Origin: Malania oleifera | Taxonomy: Eukaryota; Streptophyta; Magnoliopsida; Santalales; Ximeniaceae | DNA: 64,000 nucleotides | Reading direction: 5' to 3' | NCBI RefSeq assembly: GCF_029873635.1 | Contig: NC_080423.1 | Span: forward strand, 109,757,087-109,821,086 | In this document: in pieces, positions 37,101-49,012 of the stretch | Layout of the letters: each line of letters begins with the position of its first letter | Position numbering within the stretch: the stretch's first letter is position 1 | The notes under the pieces: generated by a model | Database searches by the model: none | Told to the model about the DNA's origin: nothing | Seen by the model: only the letters and a program-made list of their open reading frames with translations | Position numbers and translations under genes: made by a program

Positions 37101-37993
37101 TTCTGGGACTGAACTTTATAGCTAGCTGTAACTTTTATATTTACTTTTCATATGATTAAACATGTTCCGTAACTCTAATTTTGAAAGACGGTACATATAT
37201 TTTTCAATAATTATGGATTTTTAAAGTGCTGATTTAGCATCCTTTGAATTTATGATACTAATATAATGCTTAAAATTGTTCATCGATACTATTAAATGCA
37301 TTAATTATAGCGGCTGGTTTCTTTTCTGGTTTAAATTACAAGGGATTTTGGTATAGAGTGGATTTAAGGTGGAAGACCGAAGATGTCCAAGATGTTGGAT
37401 GAACTGTTTTTTGTATCTTTTGGTCAACTTCCCTTGATCAAAATGACTCATTCTACAAAATTTAACATAAATAATGAGAGCTCTTTTCCATTTTAAAGCA
37501 ATTCCATGTGGGAACAGCCAAAAAGGAGATAATTTATGGATATTTAATGGGCTACAGAGATTAGAGTAGTGTCTCGACAGGCATCCATCACCGTTTCTGG
37601 CATGCCTTTGCTAAAGGGTTAAAACTTAAAAGACTTTCTGAGGGCTACCTCCTAATTTTTTATCAGTAAGAACTATTATTTTGTCCTGAGCTGATTTTGT
37701 CTTGGCCTCGTCTCTTCTGAGTAGATAATTTGTGTATCGTTACTAATATTTTGAATTATGAAAATTTTATTATCCCAAAAGGGAAATAAGTAAATATTAT
37801 ACTGTTGGTTTTTATGGGAATTCATGTATGGTAAAATCCCCATACTGTACTCTGTTGTTCAAGCCTTTCATCATTCGAACCTGGTAATCCTTTAATTGGT
37901 TCTATATAATTTGTGATATTTGTTTTTCAATTGTTAGAAAATAATTGCATTGTTAGATCTTAAATAGTAAACATGCCTTTTTTCTTGGTGCAG
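34179..37993 (+). other. Probable 5' UTR intron
   Basis: 3815 bp from GTTTGTACC to TTTTTTCTTGGTGCAG. It is T-rich and has no convincing coding exon; it carries an RTE-LINE 3' fragment. A long leader intron is common in plant housekeeping-type genes. A further non-coding exon inside it cannot be ruled out. Confidence 0.45.
35560..35800 (-). mobile_element. 3' end of an RTE-type LINE
   Basis: The minus strand encodes VRKSELVTVGGSRRGRSRPK, then ITWDEIVSKDL and the decayed RKKIHISDPT, the C-terminus of plant RTE non-LTR retrotransposon polyproteins (RRGRGRPKKTW...RIHVADPT). It is followed by the familiar TAGTGGGACTTAAGGCTTGG 3' UTR and an AACAACC-type end. It is a short, 5'-truncated copy. A 20-bp direct repeat, CAAACCTATGATATTGTTT, at about 35779 and 35820 lies at the truncated edge. 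Confidence 0.75.
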
Positions 37994-38025
37994 TTTGAAC
38001 AAAGTTACCTGTCATATAGATAGCA

Positions 38026-38106
38026 ATGGAATTTCGGTGCAATATCGATGTAGGTTGTGTTTTGATGCTTCAGAGTTCTCTCCTCCCAGCTGTTACTAGT
38101 TTTTAA
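38026..38106 (+). CDS. Upstream ORF in the leader of the coiled-coil gene
   Basis: A 26-codon frame (starts MEFRCNIDVGC) in the second exon ends with TAA at 38104-38106, one base before the main ATG at 38108. If exon 1 is spliced as proposed, a minimal ATG-GTT-TGA frame is also created across the junction 34178/37994. Such placement would make main-frame translation depend on leaky scanning or reinitiation. Translation of the upstream frame is inferred. Confidence 0.35.
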   Translation: MEFRCNIDVGCVLMLQSSLLPAVTSF

Positions 38107-38107
38107 A

Positions 38108-41086
38108 ATGAAGCCAAAAAACAATGTGACACCTAGGTCTCAACAGTCAGAAAAATTCCAGGTTGGGGGGCCAAACTGGGTCCTTATTGCAGGTGTTGCG
38201 TTGTTAAGCACATTGTCAATTCGAATTGGATACAAGCTGAAGCAAGCATTTGACACAAAACAACAGGAGAACGTGAATCGTAGTTTGAAAGGTCTCATGT
38301 TATAGAAGCATTGGCAAGTTATTTTGTTGATTTGTGCCTGCTCCCAAGTTCTCAGAGTAGTTTCTAATGCAGGAAATGGAAAATCCATGGACAAGAGGAA
38401 GTTGAACTGCTGCTGCATGCATTCAAGTGTTTATGCTTATGCACAAGACGAAGGTGGCTGCTTCAATTGCACTCCAGGTGAGAAACTTTCTCATTCCTCA
38501 ACCCTTCCTTTTTACCTTTGAAAAACTGAATATGGTTCAGTTTTGAGTTTTTCATCAAATAATTGGCTGTGGTTGGTCATCTTAATAGTATTAATGGAGT
38601 GTGTTTTGATATGGCAGCATGTTTACTTGCCCGTGAATAAATAGTGGTTGTTTAATGGTACTGGAGCTTGGTTTTTTTCGTTGAGGGCCCCACTTGTAAC
38701 TTTTCTTTAGGGGGATTGTTATTGAAATGAAACGTAAATGAGAAAACAGTAGACCATAAAAGTCCAGTTCTGAGATCCGCACCAGACTAGATTTCAACCT
38801 TCCATTTTACATGATTTATATGTGCTATAACTTTAAGTAACATTTGTATCTCTTTTTGATTGTTGATATTAGAGAAAAGGTCAAGAGGATGCTGCAAATC
38901 TTTTAAAAAACAGTCTTAAAATAAAAGTGAAGAACCCTCTCAAAACATCGTCTACGTGTGTTTCTGTTGTGGAACTAAGGCTTGATGATCTTGGAAATAT
39001 CTACTTTTGAGTTGTGGGATGTCTCACATCTTGGAGCCAGAGGGGATGGGGGGTGGGCGAAGAGTTGCTTATGTACATGGATGGATTCAAGACTGGCTTA
39101 TGCTTTGCAGCCCAATTGGCACTTGCTATAGGTCAAGTCTGCATGAAGACTTTTCTGGTGCTAACGAGTTGAATCAAAACTGAAGGTTAATAACTCTGGG
39201 CAAGCGACAATAGGAGCTGATTCTCCTGACATGCTAACTCTTGGAGGACCAAATATGTGACCAATGGAATAAGGATCATCTAGGCTAGATAGATGGGTCA
39301 AGATGTGGATGTAGGATTGACCAGTATGTGAAATGAAATCTGAGACATGCAAGGCGTGGAAATAAGGCTTACTAGAGCTACATTGGAGAATTGTGGTTGC
39401 ACTTAAGGAGGAGAGTTTTTCTCACGTGGGGGGAGTGCTAGAGAATCACAAGAGAGAGGAGACTACTAGAAAAATCCACTTGTGAGTTGTTCCACATTAG
39501 AAAAAGGAGTGGACGAAAAGTGACTTATATACACTGTTAAGATTTGGTTAAAAATGAATGACCTAACTTGATGATATTAGGAGAATAGATAGCCTCCAAG
39601 GCCTTTACTAAAAGACCAGGTTGGTTGGTTTTGTGATTTAGTATGGGATGGAGGTGGACTAGGGAAGAATAGCCGCGGAATGGTGTTTTCCGGCGATGGC
39701 TGAGGGAAATAGGGTTTAGATAGGATCATGCTTTGATACCATGTTAAGATTTGATTAAAAATGAATGACCTAACTTGAAGATATGTCTCTCCCTCTATTT
39801 ATAGTACAAATTTAAATACATTCTAATGACAATAATACCCTTACTAACCCTCACTAATTATCATACTAACACACTCAATAATAATAATACTAAAAGACAT
39901 ATATAACCTCCAATACTCCCGCTCAAGCTGGAGCATAAATGTTATAAGCTCCTAGCTTGTTACAAATGAATTTAACACGGGCACCCCCCAACCCTTCAGT
40001 AAATAAATCAGCAAGCTGCATGTCCAACTTCACATAAGCAATTGTAATGAACTTTTGCACAAGTTTCTCCCGAACAAAGTGGCAATCAACTTCAACATGC
40101 TTCGTCTACTCATGAAAGACCAGGTTGGGTGGTTTTGTGATTTATTATGGGATGGAGGTGGATTAGGGAAGAACAGCCATGGGAATGTTGTTTTCCGGCA
40201 TCGGCTGAGAAAAATAAGGTTTAGATAGGATCATGCTGTGATACCATGTTAAGATTTGATTAAAAATGAATGACCTAACTTGAAGATAGGTTTCCCCGTC
40301 TATTTATAATACAAATTTAAATACATTCTAATGACAATAATACCCTTACTAACTCTCAGTAATTAACATACTAACACACTCAATAATAATAATACTAAAA
40401 GACATATATAACCTCTAACATACATGCATGGGCGTAAGACCTAATGATTTACTTTTGAGTCATGTAGGTGTTCAGCCATGTATATCAAGTATCTATGAAG
40501 TTCATCTGGTGCTAACTGTTGACCTAGAGTAAAATGTTCATTTGTGTGAAGTCCTAATTTCTTTTTGTGGAGGAGCTTCCACACTAATTCCTAAATTCTT
40601 TTGAGTAGAACTTTCCCAGCTGTGTCCCATAATCTATAGTAACTATTTTGAAATTTTGAAACAAGTGCGAGCTTGGGCAGCTGTATATGCTGAAGATGGG
40701 CAACAAGGCACCAGCCCAATTCATATAGTTGCTAGTTCCGTCCGTAACCTTTTCGCTAGCTTGCCTTTTATCATAAATCTGCTTGTGTTTTAAGTAGCTT
40801 ATGATTTTTATTACATTCTGTTCTCAAACCTGTGTCATTGCTCTTAAGCTTACGATTGTATTTACATTCAGGTGTCCAGCTGTGTCATTACTCTTAACTT
40901 ATTGGCAGTAAATTTTTTAACACTCTCTTTATTTGATCCATGTTTTAACAAAAATCCATTTGTTTCAGTTTTAATTATGTAGCTTTGGGCCTTTGGCAAC
41001 AATATTCGAAGAATTTTTGGGAGATGGGTATGGGAGTGTCTGCCAAAAGTTTTGTAGCCCAAGGCCTAGTGAAGCTCCAAATAGAA

Positions 41087-41143
<57 letters not shown>

Positions 41144-41914
41144 TGGCTATGTATGTTTACGTTTTCTTTTTAATTTGAAACAGGAGCCGAAGACATGGCA
41201 GAAATTAAGCACCCAGCCAATGGCCAAATTTTGACAGAAACTGCTGTTCCACTTCCTCTGGTTGCAGTTCCCCATCCTGAATTTAATAAAGAGAATGGTG
41301 TTATTTGGGCATCTTCCCCCGATCGCCTTGAGCTGCCTCCAAGGCCATTCCACCACTCAAACAGCTCAGACTCACCATGCGTCTCGGAATCTGGCTCGGA
41401 TATCTTCAGCAAGCGGGAAGTGATACACAAGCTGAGACAGCAGTTGAAGAAAAGGGATGATATGATCTTGGAGATGCAGGATCAGATCATGGAATTGCAG
41501 AGTTCACTCAATGCTCAGCTCTCCCATTCTACCTATTTGCAATCCCTGCTCGACGTGGCAAACAGGGACCTGTTCGATTCTGAGCAGGAAGCTCAGAGGC
41601 TGAGGAAAGCAATTGCAGATCACTGCGTCAGACATGCAAACCCCAACGAGAAGCCTTCGACAGTTTCAATATGGGCACACGAAGAGAGAAATGGGCATGC
41701 AAATGGGTATCTCAATGGAGAGAGCAGTTTGGCAAAAGGGGGAGCAGATGGGGAGAGGATTGAGATGCTGAGAATGAAGGTGGGAGAGTTGAAGGAAGTG
41801 ATAGAAGGGAAGGATTTCCTGCTGCAGAGCTACAAGGAGCAGAAAGAAGAACTCTCTGTAAAGATCATGGAGTTGCAACGGAGATTAGATTCTCAGCTGC
41901 CAAACATTTTGTAG
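38108..41914 (+). CDS. Membrane-anchored coiled-coil protein of unknown function (three coding exons)
   Basis: Coding exons 38108-38291, 38373-38477 and 41184-41914 join in frame (184+105+731 nt) to a 339-residue protein. Introns begin GT and end AG (38292-38372, 38478-41183). Residues 1-23 are polar, about 24-42 form one hydrophobic segment (WVLIAGVALLSTLSIRIGY), and 77-95 are Cys-rich (CCCMH, CFNC). 130-165 hold the motif EFNKENGVIWASSPDRLELP. About 172-243 and 287-334 are heptad-like coiled coils (KLRQQLKKRDDMILEMQDQI and ERIEMLRMKVGELKEVIEG). I recognise this as a conserved plant family but know no assigned function; a tail-out single-pass anchor is inference. The CDS must start at exon 2, because the family N-terminus lies before the hydrophobic segment, not at Met101 of the last exon. 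Confidence 0.85.
39535..40420 (-). mobile_element. Small copia derivative with three tandem LTR copies, in intron 3
   Basis: Minus-strand order: LTR-a (40247-40420, 174 bp), primer-binding site TGGTATCACAGCATG plus leader, a pol tail, LTR-b (39742-39915, 174 bp), a second TGGTATCAAAGCATG leader, and a shrunken LTR-c (about 39535-39601). The pol tail (39923-40108) encodes EVDCHFVREKLVQKF, LADLFTEGL and FICNKLGAYNIYAPA, the copia RNase H end. It is followed by the polypurine tract AGCGGGAGTATTGG. Flanking TACAC (39530-39534) and TACAT (40421-40425) look like a target duplication. It is a deletion product of a copia element, similar in size to TRIMs. Confidence 0.85.
41084..41137. repeat. (CT)n(TA)n microsatellite near the intron 3 acceptor
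   Basis: CT repeats run into TA repeats, ending about 46 bases before the AG acceptor at 41182-41183. Length changes here would alter the branch-point region. Confidence 0.8.
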
Positions 41915-43899
41915 ACAACTCAAGTTTTGAATTGTTAATTAGTTTCCCAGCTCTCCAACACCACCCCCCCCCCCCTCCCCAACCCAACACCCCCTTTGAT
42001 TAGAGACTAATTTGTTTTCTTTTTTGTCACCGTTGTCTTGTTTTAATGTTTCGTGCTATTCTGTACTACTGTGCTTGAGAGAGAGAGAGAGAGAGAGAGA
42101 GGGGCAAGCTAAGGTGAAGCTAACTTGAAAATTGCTTAACAAGAAGGGAAGAAGGGAACAAGTTTCACAAAAATCATCAACTCTGCTGTATTTATTTCTT
42201 TGGACAGTCTCGTACCAGTGTGTACACGTTACTGATTGGTAAAGGGAAAGAATGCCAAGTCTTATATTTTTTAGTGAAGTATTTCTTCTTAGTGTTTGGT
42301 TTACACTTAAAAAATAGATACTTATCTCAAAAGTATTTTTTTATTAAAGGAAATAAATATTTTGTTTGAAAGAAGGAATACTTATATAAAAGAATGCTTA
42401 TATAAAATGTACTTATATTAAGTAATTAAATATTTTTTTTCAAAAAAAATTCTAAGTGGTTACAAACGATACCTATGACCATTCATACCCAATTGATGAC
42501 CATTAATACCCAATTGGACAAAGTACAAGGCAATGAAAATTGCAAGAAATGAGAAACGAAAGAGCAAACTGCTATTAAGTAATTATGTGATGCACTTGGG
42601 TGTTCATTCAAGGTGAAACTATCATACAAAGCCTTTGGTAAATTTATACAAAAACAATTCACTATCAAGGATGAATAAATCATAGTAGTGACAAATCTCT
42701 ATTGCCCCAAAAGGAGAAGTTCAAGGAAAAACCCAAGGTGAAACTATCATACAAAAGACATTGGTAAGACAAGAAGTTAGCCAATTCAACTTGAGTAGGA
42801 ACAATTGTCGTGCTTTGGGCATTTTTCAGAGTGTGAACAGAGTGGTCTTATTAAAAGGGTGAGATCAATTTGACAAGTCAAAAAAGAAAAGTGAGTGGAA
42901 AGTTTATCTTGAACAAGGACGATAGAAAATAAAGAAAGTGCGAGGAAAAAACTCCTTTTGTGGAAGGAGAACATAAGGAAGAAGACTTGCTCTTAACTTG
43001 AGTGATAACACTTTGCTTTGGTTTGGTTTGATAGAAAATTGCGGAAGAAAATTGGAAGGAAATCTTTTTACCCCCACCAATCAATTCAAAAATGAAGGAA
43101 AGTGGGATCGGCTTCAAGGAGCGCGGGATTAGTCATGTGGACCGTAAAACTGACATGTGGAAACCCAATGCGTAATCCAAAAAAAAAAAAAAATGAAGGA
43201 AAGTGGTGGGAAGAGGGTTGACATTCAATTTAAGTGCTAGTTATATTATTTATGTAGGATCTACTTTGCACAATTTTTTTTTTTGTTAAGTAAAGAAACA
43301 AATTATGCTGATGAATGTGTTTGTATTACTAGTTTTCTGTTATTTTTTTTAAAAAAAAATTAAAAAGTAAATTTTTATGATTTTGAATTGTTTTGACAAC
43401 TTAGAAGAATACTTTAATATGCAAAATTAAAATTTTATAATTTAATAATTTATTTTACACATATTTTGTAATAAAAATAAAAATAAAAATAAAACGACTA
43501 TGGATTAAAATATAATAAAATAAAACTATCATGAAATTTCTAAATTTTTTTTTTTAAAAAAAGTCATTTTAAAAATACTTGTGCAATTTTTAAACTCTCA
43601 TGTAAGTAAGATTATTTTTGTACCACTAATAGTAAATTTTGAAATGTAATAATTATGCAAAAAATTTAATATGTTTTATTTTTTATTATATTTTTTAAAT
43701 TTGTTTTTTTTTTGTATTTTTATTATTTAAATCATATTTTTAATTATTTTTAACAATAGAATAAAAATAAATATTTGTCTAATTAAAATTTTAATTTGTT
43801 TTAGTTTTATAAATATTAATGAAACATGTCATTGACTTGTAAATATACACTAACAAGAGTTAAAAGCTTAGGGCATACAAATATAGTAATATACACAAC
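41915..43899. other. 3' flank of the coiled-coil gene and AT-rich spacer
   Basis: Begins with the 3' UTR (C-run at about 41964-41978, GA microsatellite 42076-42101). The rest is AT-rich, with no recognisable gene. CCAAGGTGAAACTATCATACAAA occurs in part twice (about 42612 and 42733). Confidence 0.5.
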
Positions 43900-44442
43900 C
43901 AGTGTCGGCCTAACCTTAAGGCCGTTGAGGTGTTTGCCTATTTTTGGGGCCTCCAAATTTTTTTTTTAATGTAATAATGTTAACATTATTTGTGATGCTA
44001 TCTTCCATACATTGACTTTCCTACTATCAAGTAAATGAAATTATATTTTAAAATGTAAAATAAATGCAATTTAATTTTTCCTTTTTCAAGTCTCAATGTA
44101 TTTATAAAAAAAATAGATTGTTTTCCAAATGCATTTATTACTTATAGAATTTTATTAACGATACCTGTGACAGTAGCTTCTGTAGAAAGAAGTTTTTCGA
44201 AACTTAAACTTATAAAAAATTATTTGCGATTAACTAGTCAAAAGAAAGATTAAATGGATTGGAGATGTTATCAATAGAAAAAAAACACTTGAAAAACTTG
44301 AATATAAAACTTTAATTAGTGATTTTGCATCTCAAAAAGTTAGAAAAATTAATTTTAAATAAAAATAAAAATTAAACAAAACATTAAGGACCTCTAATTA
44401 AATCATTCGCCTAAGACCCCATATTGTGAAGAGCCGACCTTG
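43900..44442 (+). mobile_element. Decayed hAT transposon with 8-bp target duplication
   Basis: Ends CAGTGTCGGCC... and ...GAGCCGACCTTG form short imperfect terminal inverted repeats. TACACAAC (43892-43899) and TACACAAG (44443-44450) are a 7/8 target duplication, the hAT hallmark. Inside, 44150-44370 encodes the end of a transposase with one stop and frameshifts: PVTVASVERSFSKLKLIKN and a later ISDFASQKVRKINFK. This is the hATC dimerisation domain. Most of the transposase is deleted. Confidence 0.88.
44150..44370 (+). pseudogene. hAT transposase C-terminal (hATC) remnant
   Basis: VASVERSFSKLKLIKNYLR is the conserved hATC core (family form VASAERSFSKLK). Stops and frame changes follow within 25 codons. 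No catalytic region remains. Confidence 0.88.
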
Positions 44443-44459
44443 TACACAAGGTTGTGCAT

Positions 44460-47300
44460 GCTGGGAATAATTCACGGTCGTTACACCTATTTCCTATTAT
44501 GTAACATCTACTACTCTGGCTCCCCAATACACTCGTTACCACTACCTGCTACATCGATTTAACCTAACATACCTTACATATGGTGAAATTATATTAGACC
44601 TAGTGTACCCTTTAACATGTTGATTAACAATAGATGTACTTAATAATTTCTCTTTATTTGTAAGTATGAATTTGACTCATTCCTCATACAAGAAGAAAAA
44701 AGAAAGAAAAATCTATTTTGTGCGCTTTCCTTTATGTGTATGTGGTATGTGCAGACATTCCATTTTGTCTGAAACTTTATATAGCAAAATTAGGTTTTTT
44801 ATTTAATTTTAATGCTCTTTTTGATTTTTTCTAGGTATGACTTTTTACTCAAATTCAAATTTTGCATATGATCTTATTCATTAAATACAACAAAATAAGA
44901 AAATACAGGAAAAAAACTAAATACATGAAATAAAAAAAATTCAAACACATGGAAAATATAAAAAAATAAAAAATAGGAAAAAAATAAAGTTTAGTGGGCT
45001 AGCTTCTTGATACTTGCACCTGCATACCTAAAATAGATTTCAATTAGACGTGTGGATAATTGCAAAATCCGAATTAAAAGATAAAAATTAATTCAATCAA
45101 TTTAAATTTGATTGATCAAATTAATGGAGTTGTTACCCTTTGAGCCTATAAATAGTGAGTTTCAAAAGACAAAAAGATAGAATCGGGAGAAGGGATTACT
45201 CACTAAAAAAAGAGTTAAGAGAAGGAAATTTGGAGAGGTATTGGTGGTTGAAAAAAAAAATATTTTTAAGAGAATTGAGTACAAAAAGGTGAGGAAAAGA
45301 CCAACGACTGAAAGGGTTCGAGTTGTAGAAATTGGAGAAGACTTGGCAATGAAAACTCAAATGCTGGGTGGTAAAGACTTTGAAGAGAATTTGGGCGAAG
45401 GAAGAGCAAGTTTGTAGAATTCTGGAATAGAGGTTTATATTAATTAGTTTAATTTTATTTCAATTTTTGGCATTTCTAAATTTTAAATTCAAGTTGGGAT
45501 TGAGTTTAAGCTTTAAACCAAATCCCACCTAATTACCTAGACCCAAATCAACCTATCAGCCCAACTATTAGAACCAAGCTTAATTAAATCCAACTCAATT
45601 CAAAGAACAATTGGGGCTCAATTCTATCCTAAGCCCAACCTACTAATTTACCCAACCGAAGGCCCAATCCAGCCTAAATCAAACCTAGCCCAACCATATT
45701 TGCCTAATCCCAAAAAATCCTAAACTGTGTTTGGCTCTTGAGAAAATTTGTAAGGAAAAATTCAAAGAAACTTCAAAGAATCAAAGATAAAAATTAGAAT
45801 AAAAAATCAAAATAGAAGAAAAAATTCACCTGTGGATTTCAAATATATATTTAAAAGAAACTATCTCTACCTTTTTCTTTATTTGATTTTAGAAAAAAAA
45901 AAATATGAGAGATTAAAAAGAGAGAATAAGATTGAAGAAAGAAAGAGAGAGATGTTAGAAAATAAAAAATAAGAGAGAGTTGCATCGAGGAGAGAGAGGG
46001 AGGTTAGAGAAGGTTTGGGAGAAGAAGAGGAAAAGAAAGGAAAAAAAAGGGAGAAAAGAAAAGAAAAAACAAAAGGTTTTTTTAGTAGAATTTAAAATAT
46101 ATATATATAATTAGTGGGAAACGTGCCACCGTACCGATGGTAACACGGGGCATAGTCAGAAATGCGTGTTTGGGAAGGCGCTACCCTGACTGTCCATGTA
46201 TGTTTTCTCTAGACGATCAGATCGCTACCACATTGGCGATTTGTGACATGCTTCTAGAGTTTATAGCATTTTGCCACGTGGTAACACTATGCTGATGTCA
46301 CTCTATTACAATAAATTTATAAAAAAAAAACATAAAATATAAAATATCAGTGTCAACGTTGCTATCTTGGCTGACACGTGGCAATTGTCTTCCCCAACCG
46401 GGTCAATGCGATTTGATCCAAATCAACCTAAGTTGACCTGTTGAACCAGTCTATCCCATTTCAAATGACCAATTTTTTCTTTTATTTAAAAGTTTGTTTT
46501 TAATATTTTTTTAAAAAAAAAAATTAAGAATGAGAAAAATAGTGAAAATCTGGAAAAATATAAAAAATAAATAAAAATTGTTTGAGTTATTTTGACTCAA
46601 ATAACAAAAAAAAAATTAGAAAAATAAATAAAATGGAGAAAAAGTTTTTAAAAATCCTAGAGAATTGTAGAAAAATGTTAAAAATCTTCAAAAAATTCTT
46701 ACAAAATTTTGAAAACCTGAGAATGTTTCAAAGACTTTTTTTTTACTTAATTTTGATTAATTTGTTTAATTAGTATTATATATATAATTATTTATTTTAG
46801 TGTGCGTACATCCCAATGATTAAATAAAGGGTAAAGAGGTGTTTCAGACCTCAACAGTATTAGTTCTAAAATGAGTTTATCTTATAAAATTCCCTCTTCT
46901 AGATGTTTTATTAGACATTCTCAAATCACACCTTATTTTATATTTTCTTTTTAAAATTTTAATATTTTTTTTATTTATTAAAGGTTGATTTTATCATTAG
47001 GTTCACTTAACTAGGTATCGTTTGTAGAGCGGGTGTGTAGGAGGTGCTAGTACCTTCCTCTCGCATAACAAAATTCTCAATCCCAACTCTAGTAAATATA
47101 AACCGAAACTACTAATTCCTTGACCTTAGGATTAATTTAGAAACCAATTAACAAGTAGCAATTAAGTAAACTAAATCACACTTATGTAAATGACAAGTTA
47201 GCGGCGACTCCATTGAACCTATTACATTATTATTTCTCGTTATTTCGAATGCTTTTCGAGACGTTGTGATAGTGCGCTTTCATGATATTTTAGGAACAAT
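44460..47300 (+). mobile_element. Decayed LTR-element remnant N (possibly Tat/Ogre-like)
   Basis: Contains a TATA-type CCTATAAATAG (about 45145), a GA-rich leader (45170-45420), a CCCAA-rich stretch (45510-45720), purine-rich sequence (45890-46075) and a tail at 46840-47290 homologous to 54760-55210. The tail includes GCGGCGACTCCATTG (about 47202), like the TGGCGACTCC primer-binding site for tRNA-Arg used by Ogre/Tat elements. No coding region; ends uncertain. Confidence 0.4.
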
Positions 47301-48369
47301 CTAATTTTATAATTTGTGTCACAATTATAGTTTTTTTTTTGAGAACTTTTGATTTATCTAAAAATGTGTCACCCCCTCACAACCAATGGAAACCCAAGGT
47401 AAAACTAAAACCATCTTACTAAGAATAAGGTATATTTGGCGAGTATTCAATATTTTTTCTATTAATTAACATCTTTTAAAAAGTTAGGGTGTTTGGTATT
47501 ATTATCAAAATTACAAAAACAAAAACTCAAAATGAAAATTAAAAATTAAAAATTAGAAACCAACAACATATTTAGTTAATATTTATAAATTTTAAAAATA
47601 AAAAACTTAATTAAAAATGTTTATTTTTGTTTTTAAATCAAATAATATCATAAAAATATAATTAAAATAATAAAATTGTAAAATAACACACATTAAAAGT
47701 TACTATAACAAAAATAAAAATTATTATGACTATTTTACTAAATTATTATACTTACAAATTTTACTTTATAATAAAAATTTTACTTGACATGACAATAGAA
47801 AATTAGTAAAAGTATTTTATAACTAAATTTATTATTATTTTTGAAATTTATGTCTATTTTTATTTTAATCATATTTAAATTCGTATGATCATTTTATTTT
47901 TATTTTAATTTAAAAGTGAATGAAATGAATAATTTAATGCAAAAGAATTATTATTGAATATTATAATTTTTGACCACAAGTTGTCAAAATAACTAAAAAT
48001 CGTAAAATTTAATTTCTATTTTTTTTTTTTTTTGCAAATGGTTGAAAATCAATAACAAAAGTAGAAAACCAATAATATAAAACAAACTTGTTTTTACAAT
48101 CCCTTTCTTCATTATGCAAAAAAATAAATAGAAATAGAATACATTAATGATACTAAACAGACCCATAACAATTTTTATAACAATTTGAATTAACTGATTT
48201 TCATTTATTCCTTTCTAAAAGTTTCTTTGGTGAAATGCTAAGCAGTAATCACATTAATTACCACTTTTCTTTTTCTTTTTTTTTTATTGCTTTTACAAGT
48301 TCAAATGAAATTAGGTTTACATGGACCAGTGCCCAAACTACACAAGGTTACATTAACGGATTATTAGCA
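47301..48369. other. AT-rich spacer
   Basis: No gene or element recognised. Confidence 0.5.
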
Positions 48370-48831
48370 CTAATGATCAATCCAATTAAAGCATCTGACA
48401 AAAAATGAACCACAGGGCTTGGCAAATCTGCAAATGCTGAATTTGCTCATCTCATGAGCCTCACCATTGCAGCAGCTTTGTATCTCCTCCAACACATCAC
48501 AGAAGAGGCTGAGGTCGCAAGGGAGCAGAATTGGGCCTTCTCTGGTGTACCCATACTCCAACTCTGCGTCTTCCAGCAACAACCTGAACAGTGGGTGGTT
48601 GGCAAACTCTGTCTTGATGAAGAACTTGTGCTTCTGCTTATCATTATACCGCCCCATTGATCCTAATACCCACACTGTGAAGCAGCCTACTGGAGCCAGT
48701 TGGCAATTTCCCTTTGCCTTTGGGATTGGAGGCTGCTTGCAGTTGCTGGCAGCATTGGCACCGAGCAGGGATTGGTGCCACTTCCATATTGCCTTGTACA
48801 AAATTTTGCTCTTCCTCTTCACAATATCCAT
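48370..48831 (-). CDS. SAUR-like auxin-responsive protein
   Basis: Single-exon 153-residue gene. The SAUR core spans residues 48-117: PVGCFTVWVLG, HKFFIKTEFANHPLFRLLLE, DAELEYGY and GPILLPCDLSLFCDVLEE. These match the family pattern (GCFxVYVG, NHPLFxxLLEEAExEFG, PC). SAUR proteins are short, mostly intronless early auxin genes; members studied inhibit PP2C.D phosphatases and promote cell expansion. The N-terminal 47 residues are basic. The core has a GSMGRYNDKQK insertion where many SAURs are shorter, and a Cys-rich 36-residue tail (SCCNGE, CRFAKPCGSFFVRC). The start is the first ATG of the frame. GA/CT repeats lie just upstream (48867-48891 and 48980-49009). No clear AuxRE (TGTCTC) was seen nearby. 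Confidence 0.88.
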   Translation of the reverse strand: MDIVKRKSKILYKAIWKWHQSLLGANAASNCKQPPIPKAKGNCQLAPVGCFTVWVLGSMGRYNDKQKHKFFIKTEFANHPLFRLLLEDAELEYGYTREGPILLPCDLSLFCDVLEEIQSCCNGEAHEMSKFSICRFAKPCGSFFVRCFNWIDH

Positions 48832-48981
48832 TGCTGATTCTTATTCAAAGAGTTTGTGTGTGTGAGAAGAGAGAGAGAGAGAGAGAGAAAGAGGGTTGAT
48901 CTTTGTAGCTAGCTAGCAAGACTGAAAGACACATTGAAGATGATATTCATGTCCTTGTAATGTCAATTCTCTTTAAACAAT

Positions 48982-49012
<31 letters not shown>

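Noticed and set aside
41195..41914. Internal Met101 as the start of the coiled-coil gene
   Set aside because: Upstream exons join in phase with good splice signals and supply a conserved-looking N-terminus with a hydrophobic anchor. The frame before Met101 is open from the acceptor.
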